Positions 1-12,300 of a DNA stretch of 64,000 bases are shown here, in pieces. The position numbers and the translations under genes were made by a program. The DNA comes from Daphnia carinata (lineage: Eukaryota; Arthropoda; Branchiopoda; Diplostraca; Daphniidae): NCBI RefSeq assembly GCF_022539665.2, contig NC_081331.1, positions 1,336,501 through 1,400,500 of the forward strand. The letters run 5' to 3'. How positions within the stretch are numbered: position 1 is the stretch's first letter; each line of letters begins with the position of its first letter. Under the pieces are notes generated by a model. The model was not told the origin of the DNA, did no database searches, and saw only the letters and a list, made by a program, of their open reading frames with translations.

Positions 1-750
1 TAGATTTTAGTTGCATTTAAACGCAGGATTGAACGTCCTTTTCTTTCTGTCTGACTGTGTTTCGCCATAAACGACGCACGGGGTACTATAGTGGTCATCG
101 ATGGGTTTCGGATAATTTACTCGCGTCATTGATCCTAAACGTTCTGGCATGGAACTAGGCGTTTCTGAAATGTCCGGTATCAGAAGAGAACAGCTGCGCA
201 GCATTTATTTTTTTTTCTATTTTTTTTTTTTTGTAAAAAAAAAGTCCCTTAATGCGTGCGTTTGCATTCGTCATGGGTGCGCGCACATTGCCAGTAAAAT
301 AGAGGATTAGCAAATATATAGTCTATTGCCATTGCCTTGATCGAGGTCCCAAATCGCCCATGGGCTACTTTTTAATGCACGTATAGTTTGCAGCTGTGCT
401 ATCGTCAGACGGCCAAATGCTACTTTCGTATCGCCATCGTTTGCGTAAAAAACCAATTCGGGTCTTTGGAGGGGGGACACGGTGTGGATTTGAGAGGCCG
501 GCCATTTAACAAATTTGCTCAACGAGTTGTGTTGCGTTGGCAACGCGATGCCATTCGGAGTGGACGACCATATACCGCCATATCAATCCTGAAATGAAAT
601 ACGTACTTTCTTTTTCGTGTGTGAAAATGTTGGATAAATAATTGAAGAATGACCCAAAAAATTAATACGAAAAGATCAACTCATTTCTATGTGATAAGGG
701 AAAAAGTGAGAAATAATGAACACAGTTATATAGAACCCATTAGAGCCTAC
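1..750 (-). other. Start of receptor intron 7 (partial)
   Basis: This stretch follows the donor of receptor exon 7 and contains no TM2 or TM3 coding sequence on either strand, so the next constitutive exon lies outside the window. It holds T/A homopolymers near 206-245. It also holds an unexplained minus-strand open frame between a pyrimidine-rich acceptor-like site (about 592) and a stop at 307. The peptide in that frame resembles nothing I recognise. Confidence 0.6.
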
Positions 751-945
751 CTAGAGAAAGTTTCTCGCCAGATTCGGGAGGAAGTGTGAAACCGAGGACG
801 GCCATGGAGGCAATGAGCACGCAGGGAACGATCAAGTTGAAAAAATAGTAGAGTGTCCGTCTCCGGATCTCGATGGTGAAGGTGATATCCACGTAGGGTT
901 CGGGGCAGCACGGGTAGTATTGCCATGTCCGTTTACCAGGCACTC
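751..945 (-). CDS. nAChRalpha7-like: nAChR alpha exon 7: loop C, TM1, start of TM2
   Basis: The exon is 195 bp. Its acceptor is ACCAG before GAGTGCCTGG and its donor is CTAG followed by GTAGGC. It starts by supplying two bases of Gly209 and ends with the first base of the Gly in SLG. It encodes [19 protein letters not shown], then the [10 protein letters not shown] segment and TM1 ([20 protein letters not shown]), then the extracellular end of TM2. The vicinal cysteines and both loop C tyrosines are intact, so the acetylcholine site looks functional. From memory, the vertebrate alpha7 gene has an exon of the same length covering the same segment. Confidence 0.95.
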
Positions 946-3311
946 CTGGTTTTCACCATCGTAGGTCATCAAATTTATCATCATTAATCAATTTACAGGG
1001 AAAAAGCAATCAGGGGCTAGTTATTTAATGGCTACGGCTAGGCGGAACAAGAGCCATAGAAGGAAACGTGCACAGTAAAGAGCAGTGTCATGCTTCCTAA
1101 AAGCTTCTCACTCTTATTTTTTCCATGCAACAGCCTCAATGCTTTATGCCACAAATAGCTATTAATTATACTGGGTATTAAAAATAAAATAATAAATTAT
1201 CTTTAGATTATTTTTTTTCCCTTGTGGTGTTAATAGCTTAGATTTATGATGAAGACGGTTTAAATCAAAACGAAATTTCTTTTTAAGTTTTAAGCTTTTC
1301 TTCTTTCATTTAGATCTCTTGAAAGAGCTTTATTGGGCAACTTAATTAACGGCTACGAAGATCAAATGGAAATTTGCATTCTACGAAAACCGGAAAAAGA
1401 TGAAATTTGCACGTAGGACTCGAAATTGAACTTTTACGAAAGTTGACAGGTATTTTTGACGAAAAAAAATAGGTAAAATAACAACAAAAAAAGATGGGGA
1501 TCCACTGTGGTTTCGGTGAATAACTTTATCGATGTTTTGGAATTTATCGAAGTAGTTGAGTGCCCGGCTGTAACGAAATTAGCAACTTTGTGTTTTGTTA
1601 AAAAAAAAAAACTATGACGATGGAACGGTGGTTGAAAACTTGTAAATGCATACTTTTTAGATTCCTGAGAGACGTGCCTAAGTGGCATGTTTGATTTCTC
1701 TATTTTACCCCAAGCACTTACTGGGCGAGCGCGCCGCGTGCCCCACCCTATTTAGCTAATGAGAAAGGATGATAGTTGAATCCCTTTTTGCCTCCCTACA
1801 AATGAAAACAGCAAATTTCCAACTGGCTCCCAAAATCCTGGAATAATCCCAAGCAGAGGCCGCGATTTTTCTTTAATTTGCTCACAACAATTACACGCTA
1901 TCTTACCGTTAGTACAATAAAAACGCATTAATTAGAGCAAGAAAAAGCAAGATACATATCTATAAATACATCAACAATCTACCTGCGAGTGCAACGTCTC
2001 TAGATACGCAAGACCATCACTTTCGCACAACAACAATGGCGCAATGTGCATTAATGAGGTGTTTGTCACATCACAAACTTTCATTTGCCTTTGTCAAAGT
2101 GTCAAGAGTGAGGTGTGGGGAGGTAGACTTTCTTCTTCGGCACTTGAGACTGTTACTGCAGTATCTTTCTCTCGATTTCCGGAGAAGTACTAAAAGTGAA
2201 ATCATCTTTTTTTTGTTCTCAATATACGTGCCCAAGGAGAAGTCTAACTCACACGAATGAAAATAAAGACTATGATATTATTAATCATGTCAGAAAACTA
2301 AAGGAAAAAAAACCAAAAGGCAACGGGGCGTATTCAAATCCTTATTGGGTGAAGGACTGAATAATCTCGTCATTAAAATGTCAAGGCAGTCTAATTGGTT
2401 CCTGCTACATGAACACTTGAAAAATCTACATATTTTCAGCAAATGCTTCGCCCGACTGGGAGCGCTAAGATACGTTCTGTATACATGTAAAGAGCAGCGA
2501 CATAAAGAAAATGATGAGTGCCACGACTTAAGAGCAAAAAAGAATTAGGAAAAATGAGTAGTTCAAAGTAGTGCGAGCAAGTAACAAAGGCCATACCCAG
2601 GAGATCCCATTCGCCGTTGGTATTGAAATTGCTAATGTCGCCGCCTTCTTCCGACTGCAGCGTCAAATCTAACTGTAAAGCCAAATAATGAAAATAATCT
2701 CATTTGTTTTACGAGTAGAGTATTTAAAACATTTAATAAAAATAGAATCAATTAGGTTTTAGGTTAACGTTGTTTGAATGCATTTCTTTCAATTCGTGGA
2801 TTGTCATAAAATTTAAAAGAAAACAGATGAATAGTTGATGATAGAAGGGATAAATTAGTTGGATGTGAGTGTCACTATTACCTGAAATCCATCGTAAGTC
2901 CAGCTGCCAAACTTGAGCTCACATTTTTGGTCGTCAAAAGGAAACCACGTAATGTCGATCTTGCAGGTGCTTTTGAAAATACCAGGAGGTAGATAACTGC
3001 AACTGCCGTTACTCCGGACCACCACGTTCGTTTGGTAAGTGCTGTCAAACTCCTCGTCGGCACTGCGCAACAACAAACAGATTAACCGTTTGCTACATAC
3101 AGTTACAAATTATTGCATCACCAATGTGATTGGCGACGAAAAAAGACTAGGTTTGCTTAAGAGGACAGGTCATCATTCGAAATAGATACCGGATATTACA
3201 CATATGTCAGAAAGTATCGTGTAAAAGGAGCTGATCCGGCTCAGCAAGATCGAGTGGAGAAGGGGAAATGTTACGTATGTTGTTATTATCACTGTCTTAT
3301 CTTCAAGTCCT

Positions 3312-3352
<41 letters not shown>

Positions 3353-6300
3353 CTATCTTGCCCTTTTCTTTTGCTACCGTCCTCTTCGATTGATTGAATG
3401 TTCCATCGGACATTAGGACATCACACGTAGGGTACATCGAATAAGAAAACTAAATAGAGTTACTTGTACTCAAACTTGGGCAACGCATCGAACGGTGTGT
3501 ATACGATATGCTGCTGGCTGTGGTGATCCCTGTTTGGCCAATGGCATTTTATTTTAAAAAGCCTCATCATATGGTGATGGAAACAAAGGAAGAGGCAAAA
3601 AAGGGACACCAACAGATAAGGAAGAAATAGGGCAACGTTTGCTGGAACGGCGACTGTTCAGTGTGTTTCACGTAAAGCTAGTGGATCAATACGGCCCACT
3701 GCCATTCTATACCGCCTCCATATTTATATATATATATATATATATATATACTGCAGAGCAAATCAATGATGAGGAACGAAATCCGAGGAGGAACGAGAAG
3801 AGAATCTTAAAAAATAGAGAAAGCGAAGGGGACTAGAGGCTATGGACGCCGAGGGAAAGTGCTCACCTGTTGTACATCAGAACGTCGGGCTTCCAAATAC
3901 GAGTGGGCGGGATCCGGAGGTCCTTGACGCCACCAAATTCGGATGAATTCCACCTCAGATTGTAATCGTTCCAGTCCTGTGCCGATTCAATGGCGTGAGA
4001 CGAAAAAGAAAAGAAAAAAAAAAACAACAAACAAAAAAGAAAATCAATGGAGAATGCGTGTACACGACCACATTTAATGGCTCAATGCAACGGGTTAGTG
4101 ACTTGGTCAAAATATCAAAACTACTGCGAAAATGCAACCAGTCCAGAGTCCCTGCTCACGGTCTAATCGAGACCTAACGTACAATTTAAATAAATTTTTT
4201 TTACAATTATAAAAGGGGCTGTCAATGTTGTAACACAGCCATTTTCGTAGATACTGGTTAGACGTGAGATATTACGTAAAACATTTCTAGAGACAAGCTT
4301 CAAAGGAGCCTCACTAGATGGAAATGTAAAGTGAATCGATATTTCTGGCCGGAGCGTGAAATAAACGATTTTCTTCCGTTCCCTTTACCCCGTGACAATG
4401 CGTCAGGTGAGTGTCAAGCGAATTTCGGGACCCGCATTGAAAATAGCTCCATTCAAAAAAAGGTTATATAGGACACAAAAAAAATTAGTGCAACTGATTT
4501 GCATGAAGCGAGCTCAACAAGGCAGACACGCCCATCGCAAGTAGCATGACGGGAAAAAATGGAAACCATTTGTCGGCACGCTACTTTGATTAATCACGCA
4601 AGAAAACAATGAGCAGACAAAAAACCAGCCTTACCATTTTCAACCACATGTTTGTAATGAGCAGCTGGTTCTTTTCATCCTGGAGAGCAATAGAAAAGAA
4701 AAAAAAATCAGTCAATTAATGAGCGAAATAGAATGGAGCATTTTTCTTGACAAGTTTATGGAAACTTCAGACAGCCTCTACGAATTTATTCGCACATCAA
4801 ATGATTTCATCAAAAGGCAAATCAAGCTTCTCTTCCCCTACAATAACGGGGTATTACTTTTTAATTCCACAAATGCATTGAATCGTTTGGGAGCCCATTT
4901 TTCTAATTAAACTCAATCGAACGAACTACGTATAACTTTAGCTTTGGTGCCTTCTCCTGCCTTATCAATTGCCATCCCTGCAACAATTCGATTTCCTTCC
5001 GCCACAGCTTCCAACTTAATTCTGCACAATGCAGTCGTGCCTCTTAAAGTTTTCATACGCCCTTTAACATAAGAGTCGAAAATGTTTTTACGAGTTGAGC
5101 CGAAACCCCTTACAGGCTGTAAGATATACGCGCTACATAAAGACACAATAAAAGTTTAAGGCACAAACCGAAAATAAAACTCGTTTCACTTAAGCCATAA
5201 ATTAGCATAACGACTCAGAAGCAAAGCCTTTACACCCAGTCTAATTTTATTCAGGCCATCTCCATGGTTTTACAATTTAGCATTTCAGATTCAAAATGGC
5301 AGACTTTTTCCCCTTTTTATCTTACGGTTTAAAAAACCCCATCACTTTCAAAAAGATGTTTGAAACCAAGCGTAGATTGCATTTGACATGAAAATTAGAA
5401 AATGGTCTTACCACATCAATGATTTGCATCAGCGTGATACCAAAGCTGATTTGTATGGGATCCGATTCGTTGGAAACGGGTCGTTCCAGGACGTTGTACT
5501 TGTCAAGGAGATGATGAAGCAATTTTTTCTCGTAGGGCCCCTGCAGCGACACTGGCAATGACAAAATCCAGAAAGACACAAATTAAAGATAAAGCAAATC
5601 AAATAAAATGTCGTCTAAGTCAGATCATTTCAAATGAGGATTCAATTTTCAATAATAAAAAAAAACAAACTGATACACTGTGTAGTACGTTCGTCATCCT
5701 AATCGAATCACAGCTTCGGCTATGCTATCGTATCTCTCTGTGTAAGACGGGCAGGGCGAGTCACGGCCAACGGGTAGTGCTATTGTTTCGTACGTGCTCC
5801 GTCGGTCCATGTGTCACAATTCTTTTTCCTTCTTAGGAAAGCAATTATCACGACCACGATCCAGAGCGAACACACAACACTACCGCAATCAAGTCGCACG
5901 ACGAAAATGTGACGCTGATTTCGTTAGGAAGGGATGACGTGTTCGACTTAAGGCGATCGTCATTTGTTGGAAATTCTAACAGAAAAAATGGAAGACTTTG
6001 AAAACTGAAACAAATGCCGTTCCTTTACGTTTTAAGCCAATTGCGTGTCGTCTTACAAAGTCACCTCATTTTACTTTTCCACGAAAAGCATTAGAAGATT
6101 TCTCTAAAATAGAAATCAACTTGAATAGTACAGAAACCCAACGACCTTTCGTTGTCGCTTCCCTTTATCGCGAATGCTAACACATTATTACACTTTACCC
6201 CCGTTCTCCGTGTAAGGTTTAAAAGCGCACACAAGCTCCACCATGTCTCTGTTTCTCATCCATCAATTTCGTCGCGTGTTTTTAGAGTTATTTTTAGCGT

Positions 6301-9300
6301 CTCTCTCATCATGTAGCACAAAAGCAGGGAGACGTTCATCATCCGGCCAATGGATTTATAGTTTTATACATATAAACTTTAGCCATCAAATCTATGAGCT
6401 TTGGCATCGGTACGAGTATTACATTACGTTCAAGATCAGAGTAAACGGCATTTGCCCGTAAAGTGCCGATACACGCAACGATCTGTCGTTCTTATACATG
6501 GAGGCTCATATCCAGTACTTGCGGACATGTGTACGCAATGGAATGCAAGGGATACTTATATTTCCGTGTCGCCCCCGAGTGCCGGCGAGGGAATGTTTCA
6601 CGAATAACATTTCTTTCGTGGTGTGTTTTTTTCTTTTTTGTGATACAAAGACTAGTGGATGGACGCCGCATCCCTCACTCAGCGATGGGAGGAAAAGGCA
6701 CAACGAACGGAAGAGTCCCACTTCAAGCCCCTCCATCTCGTCCCTCTCTCCTTTTTATTTTTTTGCTTACGACGCGATCGAATTTGTGATCTCAGGGCAC
6801 GTATTTCATGATTCGTTTTAGATTTCAGCAAAGACTCGTGTTCTGATGACGACCTCGTTACTTGTGCTCGTTATTCTCCCTCATATGTGTCTACGCCCAA
6901 CACCCTTCTCGCTTCAAGTTGCCGACTGGGGTGAATGCGGGGGATATGACTTGTATTCCTTATGATACAGGTTACACCGTTCGGATTTCAAAGGGCCCCA
7001 ATGGTAGCAAAAAGTAAAGAAAGATGTGCATCTCGGAAAATTGCCCTAGAACTCTATCGTGTAGCTTTATGAATATGAAGGAAGGATGTTTTAATACGTT
7101 CATAGGAAGAAGTCATCTTCTCGAACAAGTAATATCGATATCTGACAGTAGTGATGAATGGCTGTGAATGTATCATTTTATAGAGCACCAATTTGGATGT
7201 GTAGACACGCTATCATGTACAATGTTTTTCTTGCTGCAAGACCATCGGAAAAAGGAATAACAATGAGAAGAGAAAAAAAAAATGGATGGTCAGGAGGGAA
7301 AGTGCTGCGTATGAATCTAAATTCTGATGCAGTATGCATTAGATTGTTAGGGATCTTATACCCTAGTTGTAGAGACAGTAGCTCGATCTTTATTGATGTA
7401 GTGGTCCTCAAGCGGAGCCTGTAGCCTAGTGGATGTTAATGCCAACAGAAGCCATGGCGATGGCTGTATACAATGTGTCTCTACGTTCGAGCTGGCCAAA
7501 CACCAATCATTGACGATGCTTCTAGACACCAGTGGGAAGAAGAAACAAGAGGCAGTGACTGATAGGAACCGGTAATTAAGAAAAAAACAGAGAATTACTG
7601 CAGCACTCTCGCATGACAATAACCATTGCCATCGCACTTTTTTTTTGTTTCCTTTTCGGTGGTTGCTACCGGAAGGAAAAGAACAACAAAAGGAACAACA
7701 AGAAAAACGGGCAGAATGAAAAACAGTTCCTTTATAAGGAACGGTATTATTTATCGCGGAAAGAGGCTGCGGGCATCATCAGGCTCTAGGCAGTACAACA
7801 TTGGATGTTAAAAGAAGTTCTCTTTTTTTTTTCTCCTTTAGCTTACGTTTCGGTTCGCGCTCTTACGAAAGACGTATACGCATTTGCGAAGAGCAGCCAT
7901 AGGGCCATCTATCAGCTATAATTGCCCGATCATTTCATCCTGATCTCGTACGAGCCGTCCTTCTATTAAGCTTCCGGTCTGCGAGAGGGAAACGATGGAT
8001 ACATTTCTTAATTGCTATAGCATTGGCTTCTCGTGTTCGTCGTGCTGTTCCTATTAGCAGTTCAGCCTATATAATAGCAAAGCTGCAACTACCGACCGAA
8101 GTGATGAAAAATCAAAAGGCAGTGATGGAAAGAACTGAGCGCTACCATCGCGAGATCGCCAGAAAACGTTGGTCTTTCTCCACGAAGCAAACGAAAAGAG
8201 AAAAGAAATTAAGAAATGGGTAACAGGGAAACGAGCAATATAGCAACGAAAGAGCAAGAGCAGCGAGAGCAACAGCAGTAGCATCAATTCTGACGTCAAG
8301 AAGCATTTCTTATGAGTTTGTGCTTTCCTCCTTTGGCTGCTCGTTCCGGGGACTCATCGAGACACACGCACACAGCGAGCTATAGCTACTACTTTTTCAT
8401 AGGCGAGACACGAGTACGCCATCAGCAGCTTTCCAGCAATGGTGCGCTATAATATACGGTGGCACCATTGGGGCTGAATATTGCATGTGGCCGTTGCTGT
8501 GTCCAACGATAAACGCACGCTCACTTTCGCTCTTTTCGACGAATCCTATTGGATGAGGATAACTGAAAAATACAAAACAAGAGACACACGCCGCTGCAGC
8601 AAAGCAATTACACACTCTATAAGAGAGCATGGTGGTTAGATGGTAGAGCTGGGATCGCGGCTGTCGCGCACTTGTTATCTATCAGCGACATACACTTGAC
8701 TCATTTTGGTGGGGGGAGGGTTTCTACTTCATTGATGCCTTTAGCTTTTTTCTTTCCACTATTTCTCCTACACGTCGCCATCGTTTTCTTTCGTATGACA
8801 ACATTTTATTGCACCAACGGCTAGTTATGATGTGAACACTAATCCAGACGAAAACCAAAAACAAAACGGCAAATTATAACGATCCCTAAGAAATCTATAA
8901 GAAAAATCTGCCTTGCCAAATCATTTTTTTTTTTTTTTTTTTTTGGAAAGGATAGTGCGCATCTCTTTTCCCTCTCTGAAAAGCCATTTCATCCCGTTCC
9001 GCCGGGGCTGGAGAACGGGGGAAAACAAACAAAAAAAGGGCTGCCTATTAATGTAGATGGTGTGTTCTCATTCCACAAGATGATGAAAGCACGGGTAAGT
9101 TCCAGGCCAAAAACGAACGCATTGCAAAAAAAGGGAGAAGTAGAAAAGGGCACAGTGAACCATTGGTCCGCTAATGACGCCAACTTTCTTTCCCAATATT
9201 TCTCCAGTGATATTGTGGAACACGTGCAACGTTGTGCGCCCGTGGGTCATGCGGAAAGACACTGTGTGCTGCGTCTATCCACGATAGCTGTTAGCTTGAT

Positions 9301-12300
9301 TTGAAGTTGGCAACAAACAAAAGCATTCACATCTTTTTTTATTCTCAAAAAAAAAAAAAAAAAAATTGGAGCATTCCCTTCTACCATCCCCTGTATCCTC
9401 CGAGGCCGTCATACGAGAGATAAATTGCAATAGAGGGTCTATAGATAAATGGTTGTGTACTGTTATTTATTATTTTTTATTTCCCTCGTATTTCTTCACC
9501 ATCCGGGCTGGAGTGTTTTGGTGTGTTGAAGAACAGCGCGTACTGTGCGTTGCGTTTAATACAACCGCATTCGCCACCTTCCAAACTGCCCTCTCGTTCT
9601 TTTCTTTTTATGTAGACTTGATGAATTCGTCGGTTAAGGGCTTTTGATGTAATTGGGTTCGTTTCGCCTTACGTGTTCTTTCGGTGCAGTCGTCTCGGTA
9701 ATTGAGTTGCGCGCAGTCGCCGTGCAGCGCAAAAAAAGAGGATGGAAGGGAAAGGCTTTTTTTTTTTATACAAGCGCGAAAGAAAAAAAAAAGAAAATGA
9801 TATCGACAATAAGGCACGGCGGCAACATTTTTCGTGATATTAAGATAGTGGTCCCTGGAGTGATCTTGCTATTACATTTACGCGTTCAAATCAGACCTCA
9901 GTACTCCGCTCCCGTGTTTCCCTTTTCTTTCATCCTTTTTTTGTTCCAGGGTCTTATCAGCTACCTTTGATGCATCGTTCACGATTGAGGTTGATACGAG
10001 GTGGTAATTACGTTTCGCATTAGAGTTAGGTTCTACAGGTCAACATCGTTTGAATTAAGTCAAATGGGGATTCAATACTTTTCGTTGGGTTTTAATCTAG
10101 AGATCGTTCGTTGAAAAATACTTATAGTCAACTAACTGCACTAGTTCTCTATTCATTATTCGAATAAACAAATAATCTTTACAGTGCGACGCGTTGTTTG
10201 CTTTGAAATTCAGAAGGCTGTGACCACGACGTCATTAGTAGTTTCAACGGTGATGAGATTTTCTCTTGTTTTTGAACAATTTTAGCTCATCGCTTCGTGT
10301 GTCTTTTGATCTATCACATTGTTTCTCGATGGACTGACACAAGAGTTAAGAGACCAGCCTGTTTCGGCTTTCTCATTCTCTCCTTCTTTTGCCTTTCTCG
10401 AATTTCTAAATTAGGTTTAATGACGAGCCACGTCGTCTGATGAAGGACGTCGACGTCTGGCGAATCAATCAGTCAGTGTCTATACATGCGAGTGCTGTCC
10501 ATGTATATCAAAGGATCAGGAATCCATCTTATTCGTCACGGGCCAGAAGCGACCCAAAAACTCACTAGTGACTTCTGAATGGCTTAAGAATAGGCAAGAC
10601 GGTCTGAAAACTAAATATAAATGAAGCCTCCGCTTTTGACTGCGTTCGGATTTGGGAATTTTCAAGCCAAACAGAATATTCAGCCAACTTTTGTTCCGTG
10701 TCAAACTTTGTTGTGCACACAAGAACAAGAAAAGCCACGAAACGAAACAACTCGGCTGCCATACAGTCGACTCGCGAGTTTCGTCAAAAGGAAAACAACA
10801 AAACAATCACATTTCCACGAAGCAAAATCGCTAATAACGTTGCTCCGGTTAGGATTTCTCCTCGCCTCATCATCAAAAATGGATATTCAAGAACCGAATG
10901 CCGCTTTTTCTTCAAATCCCAAACACAAAATTACGATCCGCCAATGCGTTCGTGCTAGCAGCTATGCTTGAGCGCCCCGAATTTGTAGAAATGTTCTTTC
11001 TTGCATCAGCTGCCATTTTGGAGGACCGCTATTTTCTTTTCTTTTTTTAAAAATAGTTTTAACCAAAAGAAAAAAAAAAAAATATACATCCTTTGCAAGT
11101 TGAGCTGTTAGCCGTGGCGATCAAACAGTGCGTGATGAAATTGGTGCAGAGTGCCACTGTGTGTTAGCTTATACAAGGGTCCTTTTTACATTTTCTCTAA
11201 CTGTGGCCGTCCTCATGTTCATACAACAATATAAACCTTTACGTACAAGCCGGGACTGCCGGGGCTATCGCGCTGTATACGTGCACTAACAGATGGAAGA
11301 CGGACGTTCTAAGCAAGACGGACGATTCGGCAGAGAAGTTCCAATGGGAACGGAGAGGACATGGTCTATACAAAGGCTATGTCTAAGGGATATAGGGAGT
11401 CTACTGTATTATAGGGAATCCTGATTCTGGGTGTGTCTAAACGGTACAAAGCTGGAAAAAGTGTTTAAAGAAAGGGCGTAAAACGAGGACAGCAACTCTA
11501 TAGAGGAAAGTGCCTCACTCATATTGATTTTTTTTGTCTTGTTGCCTACTCTGTTAGAAACTGTAGATTCTATTATAGAGCAAGTCGGTGTCTCCCAATG
11601 TTGTTGTCACGCTATTTATTGCAAGTTGTAGACACTTTAAATGTGATGGCAGACAAAAAAGAAGGCGGGGGGTATAGGTTTCGTATCAAATCGAGAAAAC
11701 TATCGAATGTTTAAACAAGCGGAATAACCTACAAGGCTGACGATGGCCAATTGTCTTGCCCACGCACAAGATGCGCGTCTCTATCAAGAGTTAGGCAATG
11801 TAAATAGTTGTGAATAATGGACGTGATTTCTTTCAGATCTACTGTGCTACTCTATCGGAAGCAGCGCAACCTCCATGTGTGTTGGTGGCGTCTGTTATAA
11901 ATGATTTTCTTATTTTAATAGATAATTGCACGGACGGTTCACTTGGTTGACGTTTAATTCCTTCGGGCAACATTAAAAGCTTCTGCTTTCCAAGTTTTTC
12001 GTGGATCTCTTGATTGAACGCCACGAACAATTGTATAGGAGACACGGAAGGCATAACGACATATAGCTCATTCTTATCCAGCAGAGAGAAAAATGTTTAA
12101 TTAAATTTGAATTAAGAAAAGAATTGAATTATTGATCCGTGTAAATATTGATGATTGTAGACGAGATCTCTGTCTGAGTAATAAACGTGAGTTGTAGGCA
12201 AGGCCACACCACACACACATTGATAATGAAGCGAAAAACGCGCATTTTCCTTCTTGATTGCTGCTTCATGTTACATTCGAGACAAGGTGGGGTAAAAAAA

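Larger units (their letters stand above)
3063..3866 (-). other. Receptor intron 4 with two microsatellites
   Basis: An 804-bp intron. It contains a pure TC tract (3314-3348) and a TA tract (3726-3750). No coding-like segment or extra exon was seen. Confidence 0.8.

Noticed and set aside
8630-8720. TGGTTAGATGGTAGAGC, similar to the A box of a tRNA gene
   Set aside because: No matching B box (GGTTCGANTCC type) and no cloverleaf could be drawn around it.
10516-10971. Several overlapping open frames on both strands (up to 116 codons, one with ATG)
   Set aside because: Four or five frames are open over the same bases, which points to locally stop-poor composition rather than coding.
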